A stretch of DNA of 64,000 nucleotides, from contig NZ_JASISO010000004.1 of assembly GCF_030063135.1 (NCBI RefSeq), forward strand, positions 124,001 through 188,000. The letters are read 5' to 3'. The stretch comes from Streptomyces sp. G-G2 (GTDB lineage: Bacteria > Actinomycetota > Actinomycetes > Streptomycetales > Streptomycetaceae). Numbering within the stretch: position 1 is the stretch's first letter; each line of letters starts with the position of its first letter. The translations under genes and the position numbers were made by a program. Shown in pieces: positions 25,802-33,796 of this stretch. The notes beneath the pieces were generated by a model, which was not told the DNA's origin, did no database searches, and saw only the letters and a program-made list of their open reading frames with translations.

Positions 25802-27001
25802 GTGCCCAAGAGACCACCCACGGACGCACCCCCGGCCACCGCCCGGGCCACGCGCCGGCCCGCACACCTGGACGCCGTCATCATCGGCGCCGGAGTCGTC
25901 GGAGCCGCCTGCGCGTACTACGCCACCCGAGCCGGACTCTCCGTAGCCGTCGTCGACCGGGGCCCCGTCGCGGGCGGCACGACCGGCGCCGGAGAAGGCA
26001 ACCTGCTCGTCTCCGACAAGGGGCCGGGCCCCGAACTCGACCTCGCGCTGCTCTCCACCCGGCTGTGGCGCGAGCTGGCCGCCACCCTCGCGGAACAGAC
26101 CGAGTACGAGGCCAAGGGCGGCCTGGTCGTCGCCCCCGACGAAGCCACCCTCAAGGCCCTGCGGGTCTTCGCCGACGGCCAGCGCGCCGCCGGGGTGACG
26201 GCCGCCGAGGTTGCGGGGGCGGACCTCCACACCCTGGAGCCGCACCTCGCCCCAGGCCTCGCGGGCGGCTTCCACTACCCCCAGGACGCCCAGGTCCAGC
26301 CAGCCCAGGCGGCGGCCCGGCTGCTCGCCGCCTCCGGCGCCCGGGTCCACCTCGGCGAGGAGGTCACCGCCGTGGTCCTGGACGGCGCGGGCGCGGTACG
26401 GGGCGTACGCACCCCGCGCCGCGTACTGCACGCCCCGGCCGTGGTGAACGCGGCGGGCACCTGGGGCGGCGCCGTCGCCGCGCTCGCGGGCACCACCCTG
26501 CCCGTCCTGCCCCGCCGGGGCTTCGTCCTGGTCACCGAACCGCTGCCGCGCGTCGTGCGCCACAAGGTGTACGCCGCCGACTACATCGCCGACGTGGCCA
26601 GCGGCTCCGCCGCCCTCCAGTCCTCCGCCGTGGTCGAGGGCACCCCGGCCGGACCGGTGCTCATCGGGGCCACCCGGGAGCGCGTCGGCTTCGACCGCGC
26701 CCTGTCGACCGAGGCCCTGCGCCGCCTCGCCGCACAGGCGGTCGCCCTCTTCCCGGTCCTCGCGGATGTCCGGGTGCTGCGCGCCTACCACGGCTTCCGC
26801 CCCTACCTGCCGGACCACCTCCCGGCGATCGGCCCCGACCCCCGGGTTCCCGGACTGCTGCACGCCGTCGGGCACGAGGGCGCGGGCATCGGCCTCGCGC
26901 CCGGCACCGGGCTGATGATCGCCGCCGCCCTCGCGGGGCGTGAACTCCCGCTGGATCCCGGCCCCTTCCGCCCCGACCGCTTCCCGGAGGACGTCCGATG
27001 A
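25802..27001 (+). CDS. FAD-dependent D-amino acid (D-hydroxyproline) dehydrogenase subunit
   Basis: A 399-residue DAO-family flavoprotein with a ~22-residue polar N-terminal tail, then VIIGAGVVGAACAYYA (~26-41, FAD Rossmann), AGGTTGAGEGNLL, and near the end GLLHAVGHEGAGIGLAPGTG. Together with the next two genes it forms the three-component dehydrogenase known from hydroxyproline pathways (oxidase, [2Fe-2S] and NAD(P)/FAD subunits), converting cis-4-hydroxy-D-proline to pyrroline-4-hydroxy-2-carboxylate. It overlaps the ferredoxin-like gene by ATGA. The mRNA appears leaderless. Proline- or glycine-type substrates are alternatives for the family, but the neighbours favour D-Hyp. Confidence 0.85.
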   Translation: MPKRPPTDAPPATARATRRPAHLDAVIIGAGVVGAACAYYATRAGLSVAVVDRGPVAGGTTGAGEGNLLVSDKGPGPELDLALLSTRLWRELAATLAEQTEYEAKGGLVVAPDEATLKALRVFADGQRAAGVTAAEVAGADLHTLEPHLAPGLAGGFHYPQDAQVQPAQAAARLLAASGARVHLGEEVTAVVLDGAGAVRGVRTPRRVLHAPAVVNAAGTWGGAVAALAGTTLPVLPRRGFVLVTEPLPRVVRHKVYAADYIADVASGSAALQSSAVVEGTPAGPVLIGATRERVGFDRALSTEALRRLAAQAVALFPVLADVRVLRAYHGFRPYLPDHLPAIGPDPRVPGLLHAVGHEGAGIGLAPGTGLMIAAALAGRELPLDPGPFRPDRFPEDVR

Positions 27002-27354
27002 CCGGCTCGCCCCGCCCGCGCCGCATCCCCGGCATCCGCCGCCCCGGTGGGCCGCGCGACCTCGTCGGCGGCGCGCCCGAGGCCGTGCACACCGTGGAGT
27101 TCGACGGCCGTACGCTCCCCGCGCAGGCCGGACAGAGCATCGCCGCCGTCCTGTGGGCCGCGGGCATCCTCGCCTGGCGCACCACCCGCGAAGGGGGCGC
27201 CCCGCGCGGCGCGTTCTGCGGGATCGGCAGCTGCTACGACTGCCTCGTCACCGTCAACGGCCGCCCCAACCAGCGCGCCTGCCTGGTCCCGGTCCGCCCC
27301 GGCGACACCGTCACCACCCAGGAGGGAACCGGCCGTGCCGACCTCGCCGTCTGA
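26998..27354 (+). CDS. [2Fe-2S] subunit of the three-component dehydrogenase
   Basis: A 118-residue HcnA/SoxA-N-terminal-like protein. FCGIGSCYDCLVTV supplies Cys74, Cys79 and Cys82, and Cys95 (QRACL) completes the plant-type [2Fe-2S] site. It passes electrons between the DAO-type and HcnB-type subunits. It starts with an ATGA overlap and its 3' end overlaps the next gene by 20 bases, so the three subunits are tightly coupled. Confidence 0.88.
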   Translation: MTGSPRPRRIPGIRRPGGPRDLVGGAPEAVHTVEFDGRTLPAQAGQSIAAVLWAAGILAWRTTREGGAPRGAFCGIGSCYDCLVTVNGRPNQRACLVPVRPGDTVTTQEGTGRADLAV

Positions 27355-28828
27355 ACCCGCCCGCCCCGGCAGCGCCGCGAGCGCCCGCAGTGCCGAGGGC
27401 CCCGCCGGGCAGGTCGCCCTCGCCGTGGTCGGGGCGGGTCCGGCCGGGCTCGCCGCCGCCGTCACCGCCGCCGACCTCGGCCTGCGGGTCACCCTCGTCG
27501 ACGCGGGGGAGCGGCCCGGCGGCCAGTACTACCGCCACCCCGCCCCCGCCCTCGGCGCCGCCCGCCCCGAGGCCCTGCACCACGGCTGGGCCGCCTTCCG
27601 CGGCCTCGAACGGCGCCTGCGCGCCCACGAGTCGGCGGGCCGGATCACCTGGCTGCCCGCGCACCACGTCTGGGCGGTGGTCCCGGATCCCGGCGCCGCG
27701 GCGGCCGGGTGGCTGCTGCACGCCGTCGCGGGACTCCGCGGGGAGGACGAGCGCCCCGCGACCCTGCGGGCCCGCGCCCTGCTGCTGGCCACCGGAGCCC
27801 ACGAGCGTCACCTGCCCTTCCCCGGCTGGACCCTGCCCGGGGTCGTGGGGGCCGGGGGAGCGCAGGCCATGCTCAAGGGCGGCCTGGTGCTGCCCGGCCG
27901 CCGGATCGTGGTCGCGGGCAGCGGCCCGCTGCTGCTCGCCGTCGCCGGATCCCTGGCCGCCGCCGGGGCCCGGGTGCCCGTGGTGGCGGAGGCCGCCTCC
28001 TACACGGCCTATGCGAGCCGGGTGCCCGACCTGCTGCGCAACCCCGGCAAGCTCGCCGAAGGCGCGCTGTACGGGGGGTTGTTGGCCCGGCACCGGGTGC
28101 GGCTGCTGACCCGGCACGCCGTCGTCGAGGCGCTGGGCGCCGACCGGGTGGAGGCCGTGGTGGTCGCCCGGCTCGACCGGGAGTGGCGGCCCGTGCCCGG
28201 CAGCGGACGCCGGATCCCCTGCGACGCGCTCGCCGTCGGCCACGGCCTGGTGCCCCAGCTGGAGCTGGCCACGGGCCTCGGCTGCGCCACGGTCCGGGCG
28301 GCGGACGGCGCCGTCGCGCTCGACCTCGACGGGGACCAGCGCACCTCGGTTCCCGGTGTCTGGTCGGCGGGCGAGACCGGCGGCGTCGGCGGAGCCGAAC
28401 TCGCGCTGGCCGAGGGTGAATTGGCGGCGCACTCGATCGCGGGCAGGCCCGCCCCGGCCGGGGCTGCGCGCCGCCGGGACCGGTTGCGGGGCTTCGCCGA
28501 CGCGATGGGCGCGGCCCACCGCCCGGGCCCCGGGTGGACCGGATGGCTGCGGGAGGACACCGATGTCTGCCGCTGCGAGGAGGTTCCGGCCGGGCGGATC
28601 CGGGAGGCGGTCACCGACCTCGGCGCGCGGGACGCCCGTACCGTCAAACTGCTCACCCGGGCCGGGATGGGCTGGTGCCAGGGCCGGATGTGCGGCGCGG
28701 CCGTGGCCGCGCTGGCGGGCGGCGAAGTGAGCGCCGACCGGCGGCCGTTGTCCTGCCCGGTGCCGCTGGGGCAGCTCGCCGCGCTGGCCGCCGTGCCGCC
28801 CGTCGGCGAAGCCCCCGCGGACCGCTGA
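27335..28828 (+). CDS. NAD(P)/FAD-dependent oxidoreductase subunit (HcnB-like)
   Basis: A 497-residue flavoprotein; GTG 27335 is chosen since GGAGGG lies eight bases upstream, inside the previous gene. It has AVVGAGPAGLAAAVTAADLG (~FAD motif), LLLATGAHERHLPFPGWTLPGV (ATG motif), a second Rossmann (VVAGSGPLLLAVAGSLAAAG), VWSAGETGGVGGAELALAEG, and a C-terminal BFD-like [2Fe-2S] domain with CRCEE and CQGRMCG. It is the electron-transfer subunit of the D-hydroxyproline dehydrogenase. The longer open frame upstream is a shadow of the ferredoxin gene. Confidence 0.86.
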   Translation: MPTSPSEPARPGSAASARSAEGPAGQVALAVVGAGPAGLAAAVTAADLGLRVTLVDAGERPGGQYYRHPAPALGAARPEALHHGWAAFRGLERRLRAHESAGRITWLPAHHVWAVVPDPGAAAAGWLLHAVAGLRGEDERPATLRARALLLATGAHERHLPFPGWTLPGVVGAGGAQAMLKGGLVLPGRRIVVAGSGPLLLAVAGSLAAAGARVPVVAEAASYTAYASRVPDLLRNPGKLAEGALYGGLLARHRVRLLTRHAVVEALGADRVEAVVVARLDREWRPVPGSGRRIPCDALAVGHGLVPQLELATGLGCATVRAADGAVALDLDGDQRTSVPGVWSAGETGGVGGAELALAEGELAAHSIAGRPAPAGAARRRDRLRGFADAMGAAHRPGPGWTGWLREDTDVCRCEEVPAGRIREAVTDLGARDARTVKLLTRAGMGWCQGRMCGAAVAALAGGEVSADRRPLSCPVPLGQLAALAAVPPVGEAPADR

Positions 28829-28879
28829 CCGGGGGGACCACCGACCGGGCACGGGTGGCCGACCGGGGGGCCGCGCCTC

Positions 28880-28915
28880 TTGTGGCCGCCCTGCCAGAAC
28901 TAGTAAAATGTCACA
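28880..28915 (+). promoter_or_regulatory. promoter and operator of the deaminase-epimerase operon
   Basis: TTGTGG (28880-28885), 18 bp, TAAAAT (28904-28909). The regulon motif TGTGACATTTTAC lies on the minus strand at 28903-28915, covering the -10 box. AAGGAG at 28924-28929 is the ribosome site for the ATG at 28937. Confidence 0.65.
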
Positions 28916-28936
28916 CATCACATAAGGAGCCTTGCC

Positions 28937-29848
28937 ATGAACCACGCGCACACCCCGCCCCGATCGCAGCCCTGGCACGGAATCATGGTCGCCACCGCGC
29001 TGCCGCTGCGCGAGGACCACTCCGTCGACTACGACGCCTACGCCGACCACGTGGCCTGGCTCATCGCCAACGGCTGCGACGGGGTCGTCCCCAACGGCTC
29101 GCTCGGCGAGTACCAGACGCTCACCGACGAGGAGCGGGCGCGCGTCGTGCGCACCGCCGTCGAGGCGGCGGGCGACGGCGACCGCGTGATGCCCGGCGTC
29201 GCCGCCTACGGCAGCGCCGAGGCCCGCCGGTGGGCCGACCAGGCCGCCGAGGCGGGCGCGGGCTCCGTCCTGCTGCTCCCGCCGAACGCCTACCGCGCCG
29301 ACCACGACGCCGTACGCGCCCACTACGCCGAGGTCGCCAAGGCCGGGGTCCCCGTCGTCGCGTACAACAACCCGATCGACACCAAGGTGGACCTCACCCC
29401 GCCGCTGCTCGCCCGGCTGCACTCCGACGCCAGCATCGTCGCGGTCAAGGAGTTCACCGGGGACGTCCGCCGTGCCTACGAGATCGCCGAACTCGCCCCG
29501 GGCCTGGATCTGTTGATCGGATCGGACGACGTGCTGCTCGAACTGGCCCTGGCCGGAGCCGTCGGCTGGATCGCCGGGTACCCCAACGCCCTGCCGAACT
29601 CCTGCGCGGCCCTCTACCGGGCCGCCGTCGCAGGGGACCTGGACACCGCGCTGCCCCTCTACCGGTCCCTGCACCCCCTGCTGCGCTGGGACTCCAAGAC
29701 CGAATTCGTCCAGGCCATCAAGCTCTCCATGGACCTGGCCGGCCGCCCCGGCGGAGCCACCCGGCCGCCGCGCTTCCCGCTGACCGGCGACACCGAGGCC
29801 GCCGTCCGCGCCGCCACCGAGAAGGCCCTCGCCGAAGGCCTCAACTAG
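28937..29848 (+). CDS. DapA-family pyrroline-4-hydroxy-2-carboxylate deaminase
   Basis: A 303-residue class I aldolase-fold enzyme of the dihydrodipicolinate synthase family. Schiff-base Lys171 is in VAVKEFTGD and the catalytic Tyr143 in VVAYNNP; the N-terminal NGSLGEYQTLTDEER replaces the GTTGE loop of true DapA. In the hydroxyproline pathway this enzyme deaminates and dehydrates the pyrroline to alpha-ketoglutarate semialdehyde. It has its own promoter with the regulon operator and leads into the epimerase gene 49 bp later. True lysine-pathway DapA is unlikely in this context. Confidence 0.87.
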   Translation: MNHAHTPPRSQPWHGIMVATALPLREDHSVDYDAYADHVAWLIANGCDGVVPNGSLGEYQTLTDEERARVVRTAVEAAGDGDRVMPGVAAYGSAEARRWADQAAEAGAGSVLLLPPNAYRADHDAVRAHYAEVAKAGVPVVAYNNPIDTKVDLTPPLLARLHSDASIVAVKEFTGDVRRAYEIAELAPGLDLLIGSDDVLLELALAGAVGWIAGYPNALPNSCAALYRAAVAGDLDTALPLYRSLHPLLRWDSKTEFVQAIKLSMDLAGRPGGATRPPRFPLTGDTEAAVRAATEKALAEGLN

Positions 29849-29897
29849 GCCGTCCGCTGCCGCACGGTCCGTTCAGCCGAGATCCCAGGGGGACTCC

Positions 29898-30902
29898 ATG
29901 CGTACCCGTCACGTCTACCACGCCGTGGACTCGCACACCGAAGGCATGCCCACCCGGGTGATCACCGGCGGAGTCGGGGTGATCCCCGGCGCCACCATGG
30001 CCGACAAACGGCTCCACTTCATCGCGCACATGGACCACATCCGCACCCTGCTGATGAACGAACCGCGCGGGCACGCCGCCATGAGCGGCGCGATCCTCCA
30101 GCCGCCGACCCGCCCCGACGCCGACTTCGGCGTCCTCTACATCGAGGTGTCCGGCCTGCTGCCGATGTGCGGGCACGGCACTATCGGGGTGGCCACGGTC
30201 CTGGTCGAGACCGGCATGGTGCCCGTCGTCGAACCGGTCACCACCGTCCGGCTCGACACCCCGGCGGGCCTGGTCAGCGTGGACGTCCAGGTCGCGGACG
30301 GGGTCGCCGAGCACGTTACTTTCACCAACGTGCCCTCCTTCTGCGTCGGCCTCGACCTCAAGGCCGAGGTCCCCGGATACGGCGTCGTCACCTACGACCT
30401 CGCCTACGGCGGCAACTTCTACGCCTTCGTCGAGCTCGACTCCCTGGGGCTGCCCTTCGACCGGGCCCGGGGCGACGACCTGCTCACCGCCGGACTCGCG
30501 ATCATGGGCGCCGTCAACGCGGGCGAGAACCGGCCCGTCCACCCCGAGGACCCCGCCATCAGCGGGCTCAAGCACGTCTACCTCACCGCCCCCGGCTCCG
30601 ACGCCGAACGCTCCCGGCACGCCATGGCCATCCACCCCGGCTGGTTCGACCGCTCGCCCTGCGGTACGGGCACCTCCGGGCGGATGGCCCAGCTGCACGC
30701 CCGTCACCTCCTGCCGATCGGCCGGGACTTCGTCAACGAGTCCTTCATCGGAACCGAGTTCACCGGCAGGCTCGTCGCCGAGACCACCGTCGGCGGCCTG
30801 CCCGCCGTCGTCCCCACCGTCACGGGCCGCGCCTGGATCACCGGCACGGCCCAGTACTTCCTCGACCCCCGCGACCCCTTCCCCACGGGGTTCCAGCTGT
30901 GA
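29898..30902 (+). CDS. 4-hydroxyproline 2-epimerase (proline racemase family)
   Basis: A 334-residue proline-racemase-fold enzyme with both catalytic cysteines: Cys91 in LPMCGHGTIG and Cys255 in SPCGTGTSGR. HTEGMPTRVITGGVG at the start and MSGAILQPPT are family motifs. With two Cys it should epimerise trans-4-hydroxy-L-proline to cis-4-hydroxy-D-proline, feeding the dehydrogenase. CAGGGGG precedes the ATG. Its stop overlaps the next start (GTGA). Confidence 0.9.
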   Translation: MRTRHVYHAVDSHTEGMPTRVITGGVGVIPGATMADKRLHFIAHMDHIRTLLMNEPRGHAAMSGAILQPPTRPDADFGVLYIEVSGLLPMCGHGTIGVATVLVETGMVPVVEPVTTVRLDTPAGLVSVDVQVADGVAEHVTFTNVPSFCVGLDLKAEVPGYGVVTYDLAYGGNFYAFVELDSLGLPFDRARGDDLLTAGLAIMGAVNAGENRPVHPEDPAISGLKHVYLTAPGSDAERSRHAMAIHPGWFDRSPCGTGTSGRMAQLHARHLLPIGRDFVNESFIGTEFTGRLVAETTVGGLPAVVPTVTGRAWITGTAQYFLDPRDPFPTGFQL

Positions 30903-31936
30903 GCGCCGCGCACCCGCCCGTCCGCACCACCGATTACCACACGGCCGGTGAACCCTTCCGGATCGTCGCCGGGGGGCTCCCGCCGGTCCCCGGCGACACG
31001 GTCGCCGAGCGCTGCGCCACCGCCATCGGCCCCGGCGGTTCCGGCACGGCGCCGCGCCGGGGCGCGCTGGACGACGTACGCCGCCTGCTCGTCCAGGAGC
31101 CGCGCGGGCACTCCGGGATGTACGGAGGGTTCGTGGTGCCCCCCGACGACGACGGCGCCCACTTCGGGGTGCTGTTCTGGCACAAGGACGGCTACTCCAC
31201 CGCCTGCGGGCACGGCACGATGGCACTCGGGGTCTGGGCGGTGGACACCGGCCTCGTCACCGCCCCGCACGACGGTGACGCCCAGGTGCGCATCGACGTA
31301 CCGTCCGGGCGGGTCACCGCCACCGTGCACCGCGCGGAGGGCCGCACCACCGGGGTCACCTTCCGCAACGTCCCGGCCCGGGTCACTGCCCGCAAGGTGC
31401 CCGTGGCCACCACCTTCGGGCTCGCCGAGGTGGACCTCGCGCACGCCGGGGCCTGCTACGCCTCGGTCGCCGCACGGGACCTCGGCCTGGACGTGAGCCG
31501 GGCCGCGCTGCCCGAGCTGGTGCGGGCCGGGAAGGAGATCCGGGCGGCGCTGGCCACCCACCCCGGCACCTGGCACCCGGGGAGTCCGCTGCTGTCGGGG
31601 GTGTACGGAGTGATCCTGTACGAGGAGCTGCCCGACACCCCCTTCGGACCGCACCAGCGCAACGTCACCGTGTTCGGGGACGGCCAGATCGACCGCTCGC
31701 CCTGCGGTTCGGGCACCTCCGCCCGCCTCGCCCTGCTCGCCGGGGACGGCCGGCTCGGCCCGGGCGAGGACCTGCTCCACGAATCGGTCACCGGCACCCT
31801 CTTCACCGGCCGGGCCGTGCTGCCGGCGGGCCCGGACGGGCTGGTCACCGAGGTCCACGGCGCCGCCCACCGCACGGGGGAACACACCTTCACGGTGGAC
31901 CCGCACGACGTGCTCGGCACCGGATTCGCCCTGTGA
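30899..31936 (+). CDS. second proline-racemase-family enzyme
   Basis: A 345-residue paralogue starting with GTG in a GTGA overlap. Cys103 (TACGHGTMALG) and Cys269 (SPCGSGTSARL) are both present. Enzymes that dehydrate trans-3-hydroxy-L-proline usually have Thr at the second position, so by that rule this one should be a racemase/epimerase; yet its coupling to an ornithine-cyclodeaminase-family reductase is the classic layout of the 3-hydroxyproline route (dehydration, then reduction to proline). It could be a dehydratase of unusual type or act on 3-hydroxyproline or proline stereoisomers. The conflict is unresolved. Confidence 0.82.
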   Translation: MSAAHPPVRTTDYHTAGEPFRIVAGGLPPVPGDTVAERCATAIGPGGSGTAPRRGALDDVRRLLVQEPRGHSGMYGGFVVPPDDDGAHFGVLFWHKDGYSTACGHGTMALGVWAVDTGLVTAPHDGDAQVRIDVPSGRVTATVHRAEGRTTGVTFRNVPARVTARKVPVATTFGLAEVDLAHAGACYASVAARDLGLDVSRAALPELVRAGKEIRAALATHPGTWHPGSPLLSGVYGVILYEELPDTPFGPHQRNVTVFGDGQIDRSPCGSGTSARLALLAGDGRLGPGEDLLHESVTGTLFTGRAVLPAGPDGLVTEVHGAAHRTGEHTFTVDPHDVLGTGFAL

Positions 31937-32919
31937 ACGGCCCGGGTCCCGCGGACGGCCGCCTCGACGCGCCGCTGCGGCTGGACGCCGCGTCGATGGC
32001 CGGGCTGCTCACCCCGGTCGGGGCCGCCGACGCCCTGGCCGACGCCCTGCGCGGCGGGCTCGACCCCGAGGCCTGCCCGCCGCGCACCGGGCTGGCCGTC
32101 CCCGGCGGCGAACTCCTCCTGATGCCCGCCGCGTCCGGCGCGTACGCCGGGGTGAAGATCGCGGGGGTGGCCCCCGGCAACCCGGCGCGCGGGCTTCCCC
32201 GGATCACCGGGTGCTACCTGCTGCTGGACGGCCCCACCCTGAGCCCGCTGGCCCTGCTCGACGGCGCGGCGCTCACCGCCCTGCGCACCCCGGCGGTCTC
32301 CGCCCTCGCGCTGCGCCACCTGGCCCCGGCCGGGCCCCCCCTGCGGCTGGTGCTGTTCGGGTCGGGTCCGCAGGCGTACGGGCACCTCGAAGCGCTGCTC
32401 GCGGTACGGGAGCTGGCCGGGGCGGTGGTCGTGACGCGCACACCCGAGGGTGCGCAGAAGCTGGCCCGGTACGCCCGCACCCTCGGGGTCCCGGCCCGGA
32501 CCGGCGGCCCCGGTGACGTGGCGGGGGCCGACCTGGTCGTGTGCTGCACCACCTCCCGCGAACCCCTCTTCGACGGGCGGCTCGTGGCCCCCGGGGCCAC
32601 CGTCATCGCGGTCGGCTCGCACGAGCCGGACGCCCGGGAGACGGACACGGCCCTGGTCCGGCGGTCTGTCGTGTACGTCGAGTCCCGCGCGGCCGCGCTG
32701 CGGGAGGCCGGGGACCTGCTGGTGCCGGAGGCGGAAGGGGCCGTGGGGCCCGGTCATATCAACGGCACCCTCGCTGACCTGGTCACGGGCCGGATGGGCG
32801 GCGGGGGAGCGGCGGGTTGTCCACAGCTCTTCAAGAGTGTCGGGATGGCCTGGGAGGATCTTGTCGTGGCGCAGGCGCTGTATACGGCAGCGCTGGCGGG
32901 AGGCCACAGCGAAACGTGA
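31933..32919 (+). CDS. ornithine cyclodeaminase-family pyrroline-2-carboxylate reductase
   Basis: A 328-residue protein, GTG start in a GTGA overlap. It has the family's substrate domain ([17 protein letters not shown]) and an NAD(P)-binding Rossmann region ([19 protein letters not shown]), then [14 protein letters not shown] and [18 protein letters not shown]. Members reduce delta1-pyrroline-2-carboxylate to L-proline or act as ornithine cyclodeaminases; beside hydroxyproline genes the reductase role is most likely, recovering proline from 3-hydroxyproline or from racemase by-products. The stop codon lies inside the operator of the GntR gene. Confidence 0.85.
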   Translation: MNGPGPADGRLDAPLRLDAASMAGLLTPVGAADALADALRGGLDPEACPPRTGLAVPGGELLLMPAASGAYAGVKIAGVAPGNPARGLPRITGCYLLLDGPTLSPLALLDGAALTALRTPAVSALALRHLAPAGPPLRLVLFGSGPQAYGHLEALLAVRELAGAVVVTRTPEGAQKLARYARTLGVPARTGGPGDVAGADLVVCCTTSREPLFDGRLVAPGATVIAVGSHEPDARETDTALVRRSVVYVESRAAALREAGDLLVPEAEGAVGPGHINGTLADLVTGRMGGGGAAGCPQLFKSVGMAWEDLVVAQALYTAALAGGHSET

Positions 32920-32927
32920 CATTGTAC
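32915..32927 (+). promoter_or_regulatory. regulon operator before the gntR gene
   Basis: CGTGACATTGTAC matches YGTGAMATWNYAC and overlaps the last codons of the preceding gene; TACGCT (32925-32930) is a possible -10. It suggests the regulator controls its own gene. Confidence 0.55.
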
Positions 32928-32962
32928 GCTGTGCCTCTGCGATTCTCGGAGGAACGACAGCT

Positions 32963-33679
32963 ATGGGTGACCTGAAGCAGCACAGTCTCATCAAGGCGCA
33001 GGAGCGGCTCCGCGACCAGGTCGGACACGCCCTCCGGGCCGCCCTGATAGCGGGTGAACTCCGTCCCGGGAACGTCTACTCGGCCCCGGGCCTGGCCGCC
33101 GAACTGGGGGTCTCCGCCACCCCCGTGCGCGAGGCGATGCTGGACCTGGCCCGCGAAGGCCTGGTGGAGCCCGTACGCAACAAGGGCTTCCGGATCACCG
33201 AGGTCAGCGAGCGGGACCTGGACCAGTACACCGAACTGCGCACCATGATCGAGGTGCCGACCATCGGCCGGATCACCGAGATCGCCACCGCCGAACAGCT
33301 GGAAGCGCTGCGGCCGGTCGCCCAGGAGATCGTCACCAGCGCCCGCGAGCACAACCTGATCGGCTACCTGGAGGCGGACCGCCGCTTCCACCTGTCCCTG
33401 CTGGCCCTCGCGGGCAACGACCGGCTGGTCGAGACCGTCGGCGACCTGCGCAAGCGCTCCCGGCTGTACGGGCTGACCGGCCTCGACGAGGCGGGCAAGC
33501 TGGTCTCCTCCGCCGAGGAACACGTCGAGCTGCTCGATCTGATGATCGCCGGGGACGCGGCGGCGGCCCAGGCGTGCATGACGCGCCACCTGGGCCACGT
33601 CCGCTCCCTGTGGGCCCAGGGCCGCGACGAACCGGTGGGCCGCACCCCGGGCGGCCTCGGCTCGGGCGTCCAGGCCTAG
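32963..33679 (+). CDS. GntR-family (FCD domain) regulator of the collagen/hydroxyproline regulon
   Basis: A 238-residue FadR/VanR-type regulator. The N-terminal winged helix (LRAALIAGELRPG, then LAAELGVSATPVREAMLDLAREGLVE) is followed by an all-helical FCD domain with a metal/ligand site (ADRRFH, EEHVELL, RHLGHV). GGAGG precedes the ATG. It closes the hydroxyproline operon and its upstream region carries the same 13-bp motif as five other promoters of the locus, making it the obvious candidate repressor, probably released by hydroxyproline or a pathway intermediate. The ligand is inferred. The stop codon is part of a long inverted repeat. Confidence 0.88.
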   Translation: MGDLKQHSLIKAQERLRDQVGHALRAALIAGELRPGNVYSAPGLAAELGVSATPVREAMLDLAREGLVEPVRNKGFRITEVSERDLDQYTELRTMIEVPTIGRITEIATAEQLEALRPVAQEIVTSAREHNLIGYLEADRRFHLSLLALAGNDRLVETVGDLRKRSRLYGLTGLDEAGKLVSSAEEHVELLDLMIAGDAAAAQACMTRHLGHVRSLWAQGRDEPVGRTPGGLGSGVQA

Positions 33680-33751
33680 TGCCGCGTCAGGCAATGTTTG
33701 CCCGTTGAGGAGCGTCGCGACGGGGCGAACGTTGCCTGACGCGGCACTAGG
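33675..33751. repeat. 77-bp inverted-repeat element, MITE-like or bidirectional terminator
   Basis: CCTAGTGCCGCGTCAGGCAA (33675-33694) and its exact complement (33732-33751) bracket a 37-bp centre; pairing continues imperfectly inward (TGTTTGCCC with GGGCGAACG). It lies between convergent genes and supplies the TAG stop of the GntR gene. The length and perfection of the arms suggest a small non-autonomous transposable remnant that now acts as terminator. Confidence 0.65.
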
Positions 33752-33796
33752 TCGTCCCGTCTCCCTGGGGCGTGTCGTCCGCCCAGGGCCGTCGCC

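Noticed and set aside
28937..29848. Lysine-pathway dihydrodipicolinate synthase
   Set aside because: The GTTGE loop of DapA is replaced and all neighbours are hydroxyproline genes.
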